From Pseudomonas sp. LS1212 (GTDB lineage Bacteria; Pseudomonadota; Gammaproteobacteria; Pseudomonadales; Pseudomonadaceae), in NCBI RefSeq assembly GCF_024741815.1, contig NZ_CP102951.1, positions 4,354,001-4,418,000 on the forward strand: a stretch of DNA of 64,000 bases. Reading direction: 5' to 3'. The position numbers and the translations under genes were made by a program. Below the pieces are notes generated by a model. That model worked only from the letters and a program-made list of their open reading frames with translations. It did no database searches and was not told the DNA's origin. Below, piece after piece: positions 1 through 11,900 of this stretch; positions within the stretch are counted from its first letter, which is position 1, and every line of letters starts with the position of its first letter.

Positions 1-1592
1 ATTACCTTTTACACCGACAACCCGTCCCGCCGCCTTATCACCAACAATACCTAGCAAAAACCCCGCCATCAAGACGCCGCCGCCGATGAGCTGTCGCTCA
101 CCCGGATTCGCTGGGTCTAGAGGGCGACCTTCAATTTCCTCCGCAAGCCTCTGGCCGGCCAGATTGTTCAGCTCGACAAATTTTTCGCCCAGTGGGGAGC
201 CGCTCAGTACCTCATTCAGCGCATAAGTAATCACCCCCTTCGGACCTTGTGCTGCCGCCAGGATGATGTTGACCGCATTGATCTGGTCGGGATGCTCCTG
301 CAGGTAATTATTGATCTTGACTGCTTTATCGAGTACCTGCTGCTGAACCGTTGGTCCCTCGGCATTCACATCAGTCGGCGCAAGCTCTATCGCGCCTGCA
401 AGATCGATCCCAGCAGCGATCAAACCGTTCTGCGCTTGCTCCAAGTCCGCAGGCTTGAGGTCATTGATTTTCTTCAGCTCAGCCAGCACACCATTGCGGA
501 CTTGCGGATTGGAAAGTATGTCGCGGGCCTCCTGCCGGCTGTAGCCCGCTGCGATCAATGCATCCAGCGCTTGTCCGACGATTTCTTCGCCTCCCGCCTT
601 GACGGCGGAGGCAGGCAGTCCTGGGTGCAACAGTGTGTCGAGTTGATTGAGAGTCCCACTGATCAACGCGCCCGCCTGGTCAAAGTTGGCGATCGCTGCC
701 TGGTCGTAGTACTGGAGCTCGTTCCCCCACCGCTCTGCGGTCTCCGTCGGATGCGCAACACCCTCCAGCGAAGACTTGCTGATATAAAGATCGGTCTGTT
801 CTTCGTGATCCTTGGTGACCTCATAGGCCTTGTTGATGTCGCGGTTCAGCCCAGCGCTGGAGTCCTGCCCTGTTTGCGCATCGTTGCGAACGACAATGTC
901 ACCTGCACCCACGGTCGCGCGGACGATTTGCTCGCGGTCCTTTTCGTAGTTGTACCCGCTGACGCTCCAGGCAGTGCCACCGCGTTCGCCCCGACCTTCC
1001 ATACTGCCGTCAGTGGTGATGGTGTTGGCCGTGGCGGCTTTGCTGTCGCCGCCGCTCCAGCCCCAACTGCCACCAACGTTGATGTAGTAGTTGTGCTCCT
1101 TGTCGACGCCTTCGATGTCGCGGAAACCGAGGGTGTTGGTGTCGAGTTTGAGGTTGCCGCTGTCGGAGGCGATGAGTGCCCCATCGAGCTGAGTGTGATT
1201 TTCGGTGCGGATGTCCAGCTTGTCCTTGGCGGTAATGCTGGTCTGCTGCTCGACCCAGTCGGTCTTGCCGGTGGCCTTGCCGGTGCCAACCGAACCACTG
1301 AGACTCCCGCCCGCCAAGCCAACACTCACCGTGGCACTGACGTCCAACTGCTTACCGCTGACCTCGCCCGTATCCGGCAGAGAGGCAACGGTGAGATTAC
1401 CGCCAACACGGCCAATAACATCGTACCGCGCAAGGTTGCGACGGCGATGGTGGTGTCATTGCCGCTGTTGAAGCGCAGTTGGTCCCCGGCAAAGAGGTAG
1501 GCTTGCTGCTGCTTCTGGCCGTCGCGCTCCAGCTTGCCTCGGCCCATGTCGACGCTGGCGTAAACGGAAATGAGGTCCTTGCCGCCGACAGC
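1..1592 (-). pseudogene. Decayed second copy of the CdiA pre-toxin region
   Basis: This stretch repeats bases 3332-4924 of cdiA almost letter for letter, with an offset of 3331 bp and then 3332 bp after a one-base loss near 1422. It corresponds to CdiA residues about 2843-3373, the end of the FHA-2 repeats and the pre-toxin helices. It has no signal peptide or TPS domain. The one-base loss shifts the frame just after the ATLRG stretch. The match to cdiA decays in the first ~15 bases of the window, so a different toxin tip should lie just outside it. This is the arrangement of an orphan cdiA-CT module, where shared upstream sequence lets toxin tips be swapped by homologous recombination. The upstream end stops abruptly at a hairpin element. 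Confidence 0.88.
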
Positions 1593-1690
1593 AGGAATAG
1601 GGGAAGCAGGAATAGGGGACAGATCACGATTTTGCAATCGTCAAAAAATCGTTCTCTGTCCCCTATTTCCCCTGTCCCCTATTTCCCCGG
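1593..1690. repeat. REP/RAYT-type hairpin element
   Basis: This segment contains several copies of an AATAGGGGA/CCCCTATT word. It also has a long imperfect stem running from GGGGACAGA at 1615 to TCTGTCCCC at 1655-1663, with inner arms ACGATTTT and AAAATCGT. It sits exactly where the duplicated cdiA copy loses similarity to the full gene. Words of this kind flank REP-associated tyrosine transposases in Pseudomonas. That assignment is from memory and no transposase gene is present here. Confidence 0.6.
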
Positions 1691-1716
1691 CGCGAGGCTG
1701 GTGTTGGGTGATAGCA

Positions 1717-2268
1717 TCACTGTACATCTCGTGCTATCAAAAGCGCGCGATCTATCATTTCCAAAGTGATATACGGAACAAACCCTAATCTGTCACCCTG
1801 TTCGAAGCTGCGTTGATAGCTTGCAAGGCGGCCTACGTCTCCAGCCATCGCCAAAGCAGCCAAATGCCGCAACGGCATAGCCCCCTTCGAGTTTGTTGGC
1901 AAAGCTCTATAAGCTGCCAAGCCTTTTTCTATATCTTGAGCAGAAGCCCAAGATATAGCCGCTTGAGAAAGTCTAGTTACATCATCCAATGAGAAATCGA
2001 CTATTTTCTCCGGCACGTCATTGCTCACAATTATTGGATCGAAACCTCCAGCCTCACCCAATATAAATTCAACAGTCTCTGTAAAAGTCTTCGTAGAAAG
2101 GGACGGCATTAATGAAACCCTGAAATGGTCAGAACGCTTCCCTATAGCCGGAATAATCTGAACCTGCACCTTGCCAAGGTCCATGAGGCAAAAATAGTCT
2201 CCAACCTCATCTTTTCTGCATCTCCAGCCAAGCTCTTCTAGGGTTGGCAATATTTCCTTTTCTTTCAC
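1717..2268 (-). CDS. Probable immunity protein of the orphan CDI toxin
   Basis: This 183-residue protein has no signal peptide or membrane segment and is likely cytoplasmic. It starts at a GTG that overlaps the stop of the upstream toxin fragment (GTGA). This translational coupling is typical of CdiA-CT/CdiI pairs. I do not recognise the fold with certainty. The first ~100 residues look like a mixed alpha/beta domain with the motif LEELGWRCRKDEVGDYF near the start, and the rest is helical. The role as immunity protein is inferred from position directly behind a nuclease-like toxin tip. Unlike the toxin fragment, this frame is intact, so it could still protect against neighbours that make the cognate toxin. 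Confidence 0.65.
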   Translation of the reverse strand: MKEKEILPTLEELGWRCRKDEVGDYFCLMDLGKVQVQIIPAIGKRSDHFRVSLMPSLSTKTFTETVEFILGEAGGFDPIIVSNDVPEKIVDFSLDDVTRLSQAAISWASAQDIEKGLAAYRALPTNSKGAMPLRHLAALAMAGDVGRLASYQRSFEQGDRLGFVPYITLEMIDRALLIARDVQ

Positions 2269-2752
2269 TTCTTAGCCCCTGGGAAGTTCATTGTCTCAAC
2301 CGGAATTCCATTGGGATAACCTTGCTCTCTGAGTGGCTTGCCTGGAATTAGACCAAAATCTCTCGCCACTTTCCCTCGCGGAATGGAGCTACCATCACGA
2401 ATCTGCGGAAAAATTTCAGACTGGCGAATACTAAGATCAGTACTACCAGTCTTGACCTCAATAATACGAATACTTCCATCGGGCGCTCTCGCCACAATGT
2501 CTGGCCAGCAGCGACCAACTCCGCATGCACTGTCAAAAGAAACTTCCTTCTGGCTCACTTTATATCCATGAGAATAGCGAAGAGCCTCCCTTTCTCTGGA
2601 ATCTGATCAATCACATAGCTGGGAGCACGATGAAGCGGGTCATATTTAAGCGCACTTCCGACAGGTTGTGCATTTCTTATTTCTTGGGCTGCATAACCTG
2701 CACGCTGCCTCTCGAAAAGAACGACATTTGATGCAGAGCCCGTCCCTTTACA
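2265..2752 (-). pseudogene. Orphan CdiA C-terminal toxin tip, frameshifted
   Basis: The fragment begins straight after the stop of the upstream immunity gene. It has no plausible start codon, as expected for a displaced toxin tip. One frame (2752 to about 2590) encodes a segment including VVLFERQRAGYAAQEIRNA and KYDPLHRAPSYVIDQIPEKG. A second frame (about 2588 to 2265) continues with EALRYSHGYKVSQKEVSF and then PDIVARAPDGSIRIIEVKTG. Adding one G to the GGG run at 2588-2590 joins the two. The D...IIEVKTG pattern resembles the core of PD-(D/E)XK nucleases, which suggests a DNase or RNase; this is inference. The final residues overlap the following immunity gene. The break is either real decay or a homopolymer sequencing error. 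Confidence 0.75.
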
Positions 2753-2756
2753 CTAT

Positions 2757-2987
2757 CTACATAGCTTTAATCTCTGAGACCAGAGCCAAAAATTCAGACT
2801 CAGTTAACTCAAACTCCTCGCCCTCCTCCATTGCCATCAGTGTGAGCAGTGCACGATCCATAGATGCTGTAATTTCTAGACCATGGTCTTGATAAATTTC
2901 GAACGCCACTTTAGCAACCCTAGCGACATCGAAACCTCTAACCATTGTTTTTTCTAGATCCATAGCCAGATCAGCTTGTGAATACAT
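2757..2987 (-). CDS. cdiI: Presumed CdiI immunity protein for the resident CdiA
   Basis: This small cytoplasmic protein of 76 residues is predicted helical and acidic at its C-terminus (MEEGEEFELTESEF). Its ATG overlaps the cdiA stop codon by one base (TAATG), so it is translationally coupled to cdiA, the usual arrangement of a CdiI. It should bind and neutralise the last ~114 residues of CdiA. No family is recognised from the sequence; immunity proteins are very diverse. Base composition is clearly more AT-rich than the cdiA body, which fits horizontal exchange of toxin/immunity cassettes. Confidence 0.7.
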   Translation of the reverse strand: MYSQADLAMDLEKTMVRGFDVARVAKVAFEIYQDHGLEITASMDRALLTLMAMEEGEEFELTESEFLALVSEIKAM

Positions 2988-5900
2988 TATTTCCAGCTCT
3001 CCAACTCTGCACCTGTAGGGGGATAGTGCTGCGCGCTAACTGGCTGCCCATTAATACTCTTAGGGTGAACCCGAATGACATTTCCTGAATGATCATAGCT
3101 TTCCATCCATTGCCTGGTGGAGCCAGTCGCAGGACTGTACTCTGTGGCAAACGATGCGCCACGAGTAGTGCCTTCAGTTCGAGCAGGTACTTCCTGTGTG
3201 TAATAACGAATTCGTCCATCAGGGAGCGTCTTCGTGACAGCTGCTGTCTGTTGTGCCTTCTGCAACCCTGAAAGCTTTGCCCTCAAAGCAGCTTGAGCAT
3301 TAACACTTGCAGCCTCACTTGATACTGCTGCGGTTCCTTTTGCGCCGACAACCCTCCCCGCCGCCTTCTCACCAACAATACCTAGCACAAACCCCGCCAT
3401 CAAGACGCCGCCGCCGATGAGCTGTCGCTCACCCGGATTCGCTGGGTCTAGAGGGCGACCTTCAATTTCCTCCGCAAGCCTCTGGCCGGCCAGATTGTTC
3501 AGCTCGACAAATTTTTCGCCCAGTGGGGAGCCGCTCAGTACCTCATTCAGCGCATAAGTAATCACCCCCTTCGGACCTTGTGCTGCCGCCAGGATGATGT
3601 TGACCGCATTGATCTGGTCGGGATGCTCCTGCAGGTAATTATTGATCTTGACTGCTTTATCGAGTACCTGCTGCTGAACCGTTGGTCCCTCGGCATTCAC
3701 ATCAGTCGGCGCAAGCTCTATCGCGCCTGCAAGATCGATCCCAGCAGCGATCAAACCGTTCTGCGCTTGCTCCAAGTCCGCAGGCTTGAGGTCATTGATT
3801 TTCTTCAGCTCAGCCAGCACACCATTGCGGACTTGCGGATTGGAAAGTATGTCGCGGGCCTCCTGCCGGCTGTAGCCCGCTGCGATCAATGCATCCAGCG
3901 CTTGTCCGACGATTTCTTCGCCTCCCGCCTTGACGGCGGAGGCAGGCAGTCCTGGGTGCAACAGTGTGTCGAGTTGATTGAGAGTCCCACTGATCAACGC
4001 GCCCGCCTGGTCAAAGTTGGCGATCGCTGCCTGGTCGTAGTACTGGAGCTCGTTCCCCCACCGCTCTGCGGTCTCCGTCGGATGCGCAACACCCTCCAGC
4101 GAAGACTTGCTGATATAAAGATCGGTCTGTTCTTCGTGATCCTTGGTGACCTCATAGGCCTTGTTGATGTCGCGGTTCAGCCCAGCGCTGGAGTCCTGCC
4201 CTGTTTGCGCATCGTTGCGAACGACAATGTCACCTGCACCCACGGTCGCGCGGACGATTTGCTCGCGGTCCTTTTCGTAGTTGTACCCGCTGACGCTCCA
4301 GGCAGTGCCACCGCGTTCGCCCCGACCTTCCATACTGCCGTCAGTGGTGATGGTGTTGGCCGTGGCGGCTTTGCTGTCGCCGCCGCTCCAGCCCCAACTG
4401 CCACCAACGTTGATGTAGTAGTTGTGCTCCTTGTCGACGCCTTCGATGTCGCGGAAACCGAGGGTGTTGGTGTCGAGTTTGAGGTTGCCGCTGTCGGAGG
4501 CGATGAGTGCTCCATCGAGTTGAGTGTGGTTTTCGGTGCGGATGTCCAGCTTGTCCTTGGCGGTAATGCTGGTCTGCTGCTCGACCCAGTCGGTCTTGCC
4601 GGTGGCCTTGCCGGTGCCGACCGAACCACTGAGACTCCCGCCCGCCAAGCCCACACTCACCGTGGCACTGACGTCCAACTGCTTACCGCTGACCTCGCCC
4701 GTATCCGGCAGAGAGGCAACGGTGAGATTACCGCCAACCCGGCCAATAACATCTTTACCGCGCAAGGTTGCACCGGCGATGGTGGTGTCATTGCCGCTGT
4801 TGAAGCGCAGTTGGTCCCCGGCAAAGAGGTAGGCTTCCTGCTGCTTCTGGCCGTCGCGCTCCAGCTTGCCTCGGCCCATGTCGACGCTGGCGTAAACGGA
4901 AATGAGGTCCTTGCCGCCGACAGCGATGCCCACTTCACCACTACCGCTGTGGCGGTTTGACTGATTGTCGGAATCGTTCTGTGCAGCCCGGATGTTGAGG
5001 TCATTACCGGCGTGCAGGTCGATATCGCGGCCAGCCTTGACCTGCGTGCCAATCAGGGTCAGGTCGTTGGCGGCATCAAGGGTTATGTCGCGCCCGGCTT
5101 GCAATTGGCTCGGCGTGCTGCTGCCTTGCCACTGCTCTTCGGCGGCTTCACCTCGACTGCCGCCAACGCCAACGCGTGCGCTGCCACTGCTGGTCTGGCC
5201 ATTGATGCCGCCCTGGCTGCGGGTGTTTTTACTGACGCTGCCGTCCACGCCATGGGCCACGCCGAGGGTGATGTCCTTGCCCACCAGGGTGATATCGCGT
5301 CCAGCGTCCAGCTGACTACCCTTGATGTTGATGGTGTTGCCGGCGATCGCCGTGATGTCACGCCCCGCACTGAGGCTGGAAGGGCTATTGCCCTGGCTTT
5401 CGTAACTATCACTGCTGGTTTGCCGCGAAGGGCCGAAATGGGCTGAAGTGGTCGGCCCGGAGGTGAACTGATTCGCGGCGTCGACGGCGCCGAGCACGCT
5501 CGAGCCTTTGCTGATGTTGTTGTCGCCCTTCCCGACACTGCTCAGGGCATCGACCGTGTTGCCCACGTTGTGGCTGACATTGGCGGTAAGGCCCTGACGC
5601 TCCCGGCTTCGGCTTTCTTCCTGTAGGGAGTACTCGCTCGCCGTGTCGATCGAGAGGTTACGTCCGGCCCGCAATTTGATGTCGCGCTCTGCCGCCAGGT
5701 CCGATCCCTGTTGGTTGTAATCGCGTCCGGCCTGAACATTGATGTCTTGGCCGGCGACCAATTGACTGGAGACTGCAGTGCCTTGGGCGCTGCGGTCCTT
5801 GTTGTTGAGCTGCTCGGCCCCGGCGAAATCGGTGAACCCGTTTCGGTCGCTATCGACTGCGACGCCAACCCGCTTCTCGGTTTTCCACTGGCGCTGATCC

Positions 5901-8900
5901 TGGCTATTCTCACCTGCCAGGATATTCACATCACGCCCCGCGCCAACGGTGAGATTGCGCTCGGCAGCGATACCGCTACCGACTACGTTCACGTCCCGGC
6001 TGGCTCGCACCAGCGCGTCACGACCAGCGCTGACCTGGCTGCCAACACTATCGGAACGGGTACTTTCCTGACCGGCGTTATCCTTACTGGCAACCGAGAG
6101 AAAGTTGTCGGAGAGCGATAGGCCGACCTTGTTCTTGTATTTGTCGTTATAGCTGTAGGCGCTGTCGTTGGCCGCACCGAGAGTGACATCGCCACTGGGA
6201 TCAAGTAGCCCGGCACGCAGCTCCACATCGCGCTCACCACGCATTTGGCTGGCATTCAGGACGATATCCTTCCCGGCAGCGACCACTACGTCATTGCCTG
6301 CCGACAACTCGCTGCCAACCTGGGTGGTGGCGGTGTTCAACTGGGCCTGGCCACTTTTGGACAGGCCGCCAAAACCCGACTTGCTTTTGCTGTAGGACGA
6401 GCCGTGCGCCTCTTGTGCGGACAACACACTGATATTGCCTTGTCCGCCAACCAGCAGGTCATTGCCCGCCTTGAGCTGGCTACCCACCACCGCAACATGG
6501 CGACCGCCGTTGAGGCTGATGGCGCCTTGGCTGTCCTGGCTGACGTTGACCGTCAGATCCTTGCCAGCCTGAATGACCGAGGCGACGTTAGTGCTGTCGT
6601 AGCTTTCGCGCTGTTGGCTTTTGCTTCTCCCGAACGACCCCTTCGTTTTCTTCGAATAAAAGGAGTAATCCTCATTCTGCGCAGAGAGGATGCTGACATC
6701 GCGCTCGGCATCCAGAGCGACGGAACCGGCTCCCTGGACTTGGCTACCGACCACAGCGAGGTCCTGGCCTGCGCTGATCGATATATCGCCACCGGCATTG
6801 AGGGTGGTGGATTGCTGCTGGACGTGGTCCTCCTGAGCCGTGACCTTCTTGGTCTTGCCGTAGCGGTGGCTCTCATTTGCGGCCGACGCCAGGGTGACAT
6901 CACGGCCTGCCGACAAGGCCATGTCACGAGTGGCGTCGATGCGGCTGGCGATGGCGGTGAGGTCACGACCTGCGTCCATGACCATGTCACGGCCTGCGCT
7001 GAGGCTGGAGCCCTGTTGGGTGATTTGTTCGTTCAGGTAACGGCTACCGTAGGTATCGCTGCTGCGCTCCTGTAGCGAACTAATATTGATATCGCGACCG
7101 GCATGGATTTCCGTGTCACGACCACTCTGCATGACACTACCGATGCTGGAGAAATCACGGCCGGCATCAATCGTGAGGTCGTGGGTCGCTTCAATCCGCG
7201 AAGCGCTGTCGAGGTAGTCGCGATGTTGGCTCTTGCCTTCATGACTGAAGTCAAAGCCCGTGACACTGCGCTCGTTGATCACATCGCCGCTGATGCTGGT
7301 GAGGCTGACGTCGCGCCCGGCGATGAGGCCGCCGGCCTTGTTGCTCAGGGTGTTGCCGGCCAGCAGGTCGAGGCGCTCGCCGGCTTCGACCAGGCCGCTG
7401 TTGACCAGGTCGTTGCCGGCCCTGGCGGCCAGGCTGCTGCTGGCGCGCAGGGTGCCGGCGTTGTTGAGGTCGTGCCCGGCGATCAGGGTCACGTCGCTGC
7501 CCTGGATCAAGGCGCCGTTGGCGGCCAGGCGGTTGTTGGCGTTGGCCAGGTACAGCACCGGCACCAGCACTTGCTCGCCGTTGACCTCGGCCGTTTCCAG
7601 CCAGACGATGTCGTGGGTCAGCGCGGCGACCTGCGCGGCGGTGAGCGACACGCCGAGCGCCAGGTTCAGCGCGTTCTTGCTGGCGATGGCGTTGTTCATC
7701 AGGTAGCGGAACATCGCCTCGTCCGAGGCCTGGCCGTCGATGAAGCGCTGGCCGGTGCGGGCGACCACGGCTTGCTGGATCAGCCTCTGTTCGTAGAAGC
7801 CGTCGCCCAGGCGCTTGGCGCTTTGGTCGGGGTCATAGCCGAGGTTGGACAGCAGGTAGTCCGAGCTCATGAACTGCTTGAGGTCGGTGAGTACCGGGTT
7901 GGTTTCGATCAGGTACTTGTGCGGTTTGGATTGGGTGCTGCCGAGCAGGCCCTGGACTTTGGCAACGCTCAACGGGCCCGTCTGGCCGTCGGGAGCGCTG
8001 GTGTTGATGCCCCGCCCCCGTGCATCCGGCAGGGCTTGCTGACGTTGTGCCGCGCCGACGCTGGCACCGCCCAGGGTCCAGCTTTGCGGGCCGTTATCGA
8101 CTGCCGTCGCGCCTTGCCCGCTGAGGCGGAACAGGCCGTTCTGACCGGTTGGCAGGTTGAAGCCGGGAAGCGCCAGCGGGTTGACTTGCTGCTGCGCAAG
8201 GTCGGGCGGCAGTTGCCTGTTCACCTGGATGATGGTTGGAGTGCCCGTTCCGGCGGCTCCGGTACTCGCATTGCGGTTATTGCCAGTTACGGGCGCAGCC
8301 CACGAACGTTCAACACCGTTGCTGATTTTGTTGCTGGCATTGATGGTGACATTGCCGCCGGCCTGAATGACGGCCGGGACGAAGCTCGTCCCCGCAGCTA
8401 CGACTCTTTGCTCAGCAAATACCGATGCATTTTTTATAACCGCCGGCGCTTCAGTTCTCAGGCCCGAGGAGTAAAGAGAATCGCCCAAGTGAAGGGTGCG
8501 CTTGATGTCATGACCACCGCCAAAATTGAGAGTGATGGTTCCAAAACGTTGAAAAACACTGTGCTCACGCGGTGGGCCGCAGCATGTATACGCTTCAGGA
8601 GCAACCATTGACTCCTGACCAGCTGTCGTCCAAAAATGAAAATCCTTATTATACTCAGCGTCGTTATATTTATTATATTCGATCAAACCCTCAAAAACAT
8701 CCACACTGTGAGTTGGATAATCCAGGCACTTCAGATCTACATAATCACCCAAGGCACTCCCAGCATTCTCAAAATTGGCAACACTGATGCTTATATCTTT
8801 AACCGCTCCAACCGTGGAGTTATGATTTTTAAAACTACCGCCTTGAACATCTAAATTCCCACCAGAGAATAAACTGCCTGCCTTTGAATTTTCATCCGCG

Positions 8901-11900
8901 ACAACAATTGACCGGTACTTCTGCGCCCATACGAAGTGAGAGTCTTTCTCACCGGTATATCGGGTCCCTGGCGAGTCGCAGTTATAGCAACGGATGCCGA
9001 TGGCAGAAGAGTACAACTCAGACGCAACGCTAAAATTCGCTCTGTCATTGACAATAGTGTCGGCCCTGATAGAGAAATCCCCCGCACTCTCAATCACGCC
9101 GGATATATTTTCCAACAAGGCCGATCTAGCTCCATTTACATCCCTGGCTATTCCAACCCTGCCCATACTGTAAATATCTGACAATTTATTGGTGATGCTA
9201 TTGGCGCGTATCGCCATATCGCCACCGCTAAAAATCAGCGCTCCTGCATCATTCAGCAAAGTAGTCGCATTGATCTGAAGTTTTGCCGCGCTTGCGAGCG
9301 TGCCGTAGTTATTCAGCGTGCCGGCGTTGACGGTCAGCGAATTGGCGGATGTCAGCCGGCCCAGATTGGTCAGCAGCCCTCCCACATTGACTTGCGTCGC
9401 CCCGCCGCCCGCGATGCTCGCGGTTGCGGGCAGGTACAACTGCCCGGCTTCCAGGGTCAGGCTACCCAGGCTGCTCACTCGACCATTGCCGGCATAGGTG
9501 CCGGCCAGGCCCAGGTACAGGCTGCCGTCACTGGCGATCAGCCCATCGTTGTTCCAGTTCACGCCAGTGCCGACCAGGCTGGTCGAGGCCAGCAATTGCC
9601 CGCTGGCGGTCTGGCTGAAGGTGTTGACGTTGACGTTCAGCCGCCCGGCCTGGATCACGCTGCTGTTGGTCCAGCTATTGGCATTGAGGGTCAGGCCGCC
9701 ACGGGTGACCAGGCTGCCACCGGCATTGATGACGTTGGCGGTGGTGATGTCAAAGGTGCCGTTGCCGACGTGAAGCAACGTGCCGCCCGTATTCAGGAAG
9801 CCGCCGGCGGCCAGGGTCAGGTCCGTGTTGGCGCTTTCGAGGTTGCCGTTGCGGTTGTCGAACAGGCCGCCGATCAGGAAGCGGGTTGTGCCGCTGGTGC
9901 CGAGGGCGCGGAGTTGGCCGGTCTGGTTGTCCAGGCTGGCGGCATTGAGCGTCAGGGTGCTGTCGCTTTCGATAATGCCGAGGCGGTTGTTGAGGACACC
10001 GGCGAGGCTCAGGTCGACTCGATTGCCGGCGATCTGGCCAGCGCTATTGTCAAGACTGTTGCCCGTGACAGCGATCCGACCTTCTGCGTAAAGACCGCCG
10101 CTGCGATTGTCAATGTTACCGCTATTGATGATCGCATCGCCCGATTGCGCAGCGATGCGCCCGCCACGGTTGTCGATGCCCGCCAACGCTGTCAGGCTCA
10201 GGCGTTGGGCCTGGGTGATGCCGCCCTGGTTGTTGTTGGTCAAGTCGTAGCCGTTTTTCAACACCCCGGTGATGTGGGCGGTAAACGCGGCTTGCAGGCT
10301 GGACAACACGCCACCGCGGTTGTCGAGGTTGACGGCTTTGATGTTCAGGTCGCCACTTTGTGCCAGGATCCTTCCGCTCTGGTTGTCGATATCGCCTGTG
10401 ACGTTGACGCCCAGGTCGCCCTGGCTTTGCAGCGTCCCCTTGCTGTTGGCGAAGCTCGCGGCTTGCAGTTGCAGGCCGCCGTTCTGGCTGTAGATCAGGC
10501 CGTCGGCGCTGTTCTGCACGGCGCCAGTGGCGGTCAGGGTGAGTTGCTCGGTGGCCGCGACGGTACCGCGATTGCGGTTGTCCAGCCCGCCGGTGAGCAG
10601 CGTCATCAGCCCCTGGCTGGCCAGTTGGCCGCCCTGGTTGTTGATCTGGCTGGCCCGCTGCAGCAGCAACGGGCCGGCGCTGGCGAGCTTGCCGCTGGTG
10701 TTGGTCAGGGCGCCGAGCAGGTCCAGGGTGACGGCCCCATTGCCGATCAGGCTGCCACTGCTGTTGTCCAGCGAAGTGCCGGTGAAACCGAGGGCCTGCT
10801 GGGCGCTGATCGAGCCGCTGCTGTTGTCGAGGGCCATGGCCTGAAGGGTCAAGGCCGCGCCACTGTCGATCAGGCCACCCTGGGCATTGTTCAGCAGGTC
10901 GCTGACGGTCAGGGTCTGGTCGCTGCCGCTTTGCAGGATGCCGGCATTGCTGTTATCGAGGCTTGCCGCATTGACGGTGAGGGTTTTCTGGCTGACCAGC
11001 GCGCCAGCGCCACTGTTAAGCAAGGCGCCATCGACGCTGACGGCCAGATCGCCGTTGCGGCTGGAGAGCGTGCCATTGTTGCGGTTGTCGAGGCTGCCGG
11101 CGGCGACGCCGAGGCCCTCCCAGCCCGAGATCAGGCCATTCTGATTGAGCACGGTGGTGCCGTCGAGGTCCAGTTGCTGGCTGCTGATCAGTTTGCCTGC
11201 GCGGTTGTCGAGGGTGCGGCCGGCCAGGTTGTAGCTCTGGCTGCTGGAGATTTCGCCGCCCTGGTTGTTCAGGTCGCGCAGGTGGCCGATGCTCAGTTGC
11301 CCGGCCGTGGTGATCAGGCCGGCGGCGTTATTCAGGTCACCACTGGCATTGCCGAAGTCGATGGCAATGGCGCTGCCGAGCAAGGCGCCGCCGTTCTGGT
11401 TGTTCAGCGCGGCGCTGTTGATGTTCAGCGATGTCGTGGCGCTGATCAGCCCCTGGTTCTGATTGTCGAGCAGGCCCGCGACTGTCAGGTCGAGCTTGTC
11501 GCGGCTGGTCAGGGTGCCGCCGCTGTTGTCCAGGCTGCCGGCACCGACTGTGAGCAGCCCTTCGCTGCTGATCAGGCCGCCGAGGTTGCTCAGCGCACCA
11601 TCGAGCCTGATATCCAGCACGGACAGGGCGCGGATGGTGCCACTTCCGTTGTCCAGGCTCAAACCATTGAAGGTGGCGCTGCTGCGACTGAACAACAGGC
11701 CCTCGGCCTGGTTGACCACGTTAGTGACGGTCAGGCCCAGTTCAGTGCCGGCGATGACTTTGCCGCCGTCGCTGTTGTTCAGATGCTGACCGAAGACCTT
11801 AACGCCAGTAGCGCTGGAGATTTCGCCGGCGCGGTTATCGACGTTATCGACACGGACTGTCAGTGCCTTGGCTGCGCCGACCAGACCGCCGTTGCGGTTG

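Noticed and set aside
247..1500. Matching plus-strand frames at 247-1500 and 3578-4960
   Set aside because: They repeat only because the underlying cdiA sequence is duplicated; both are antisense.
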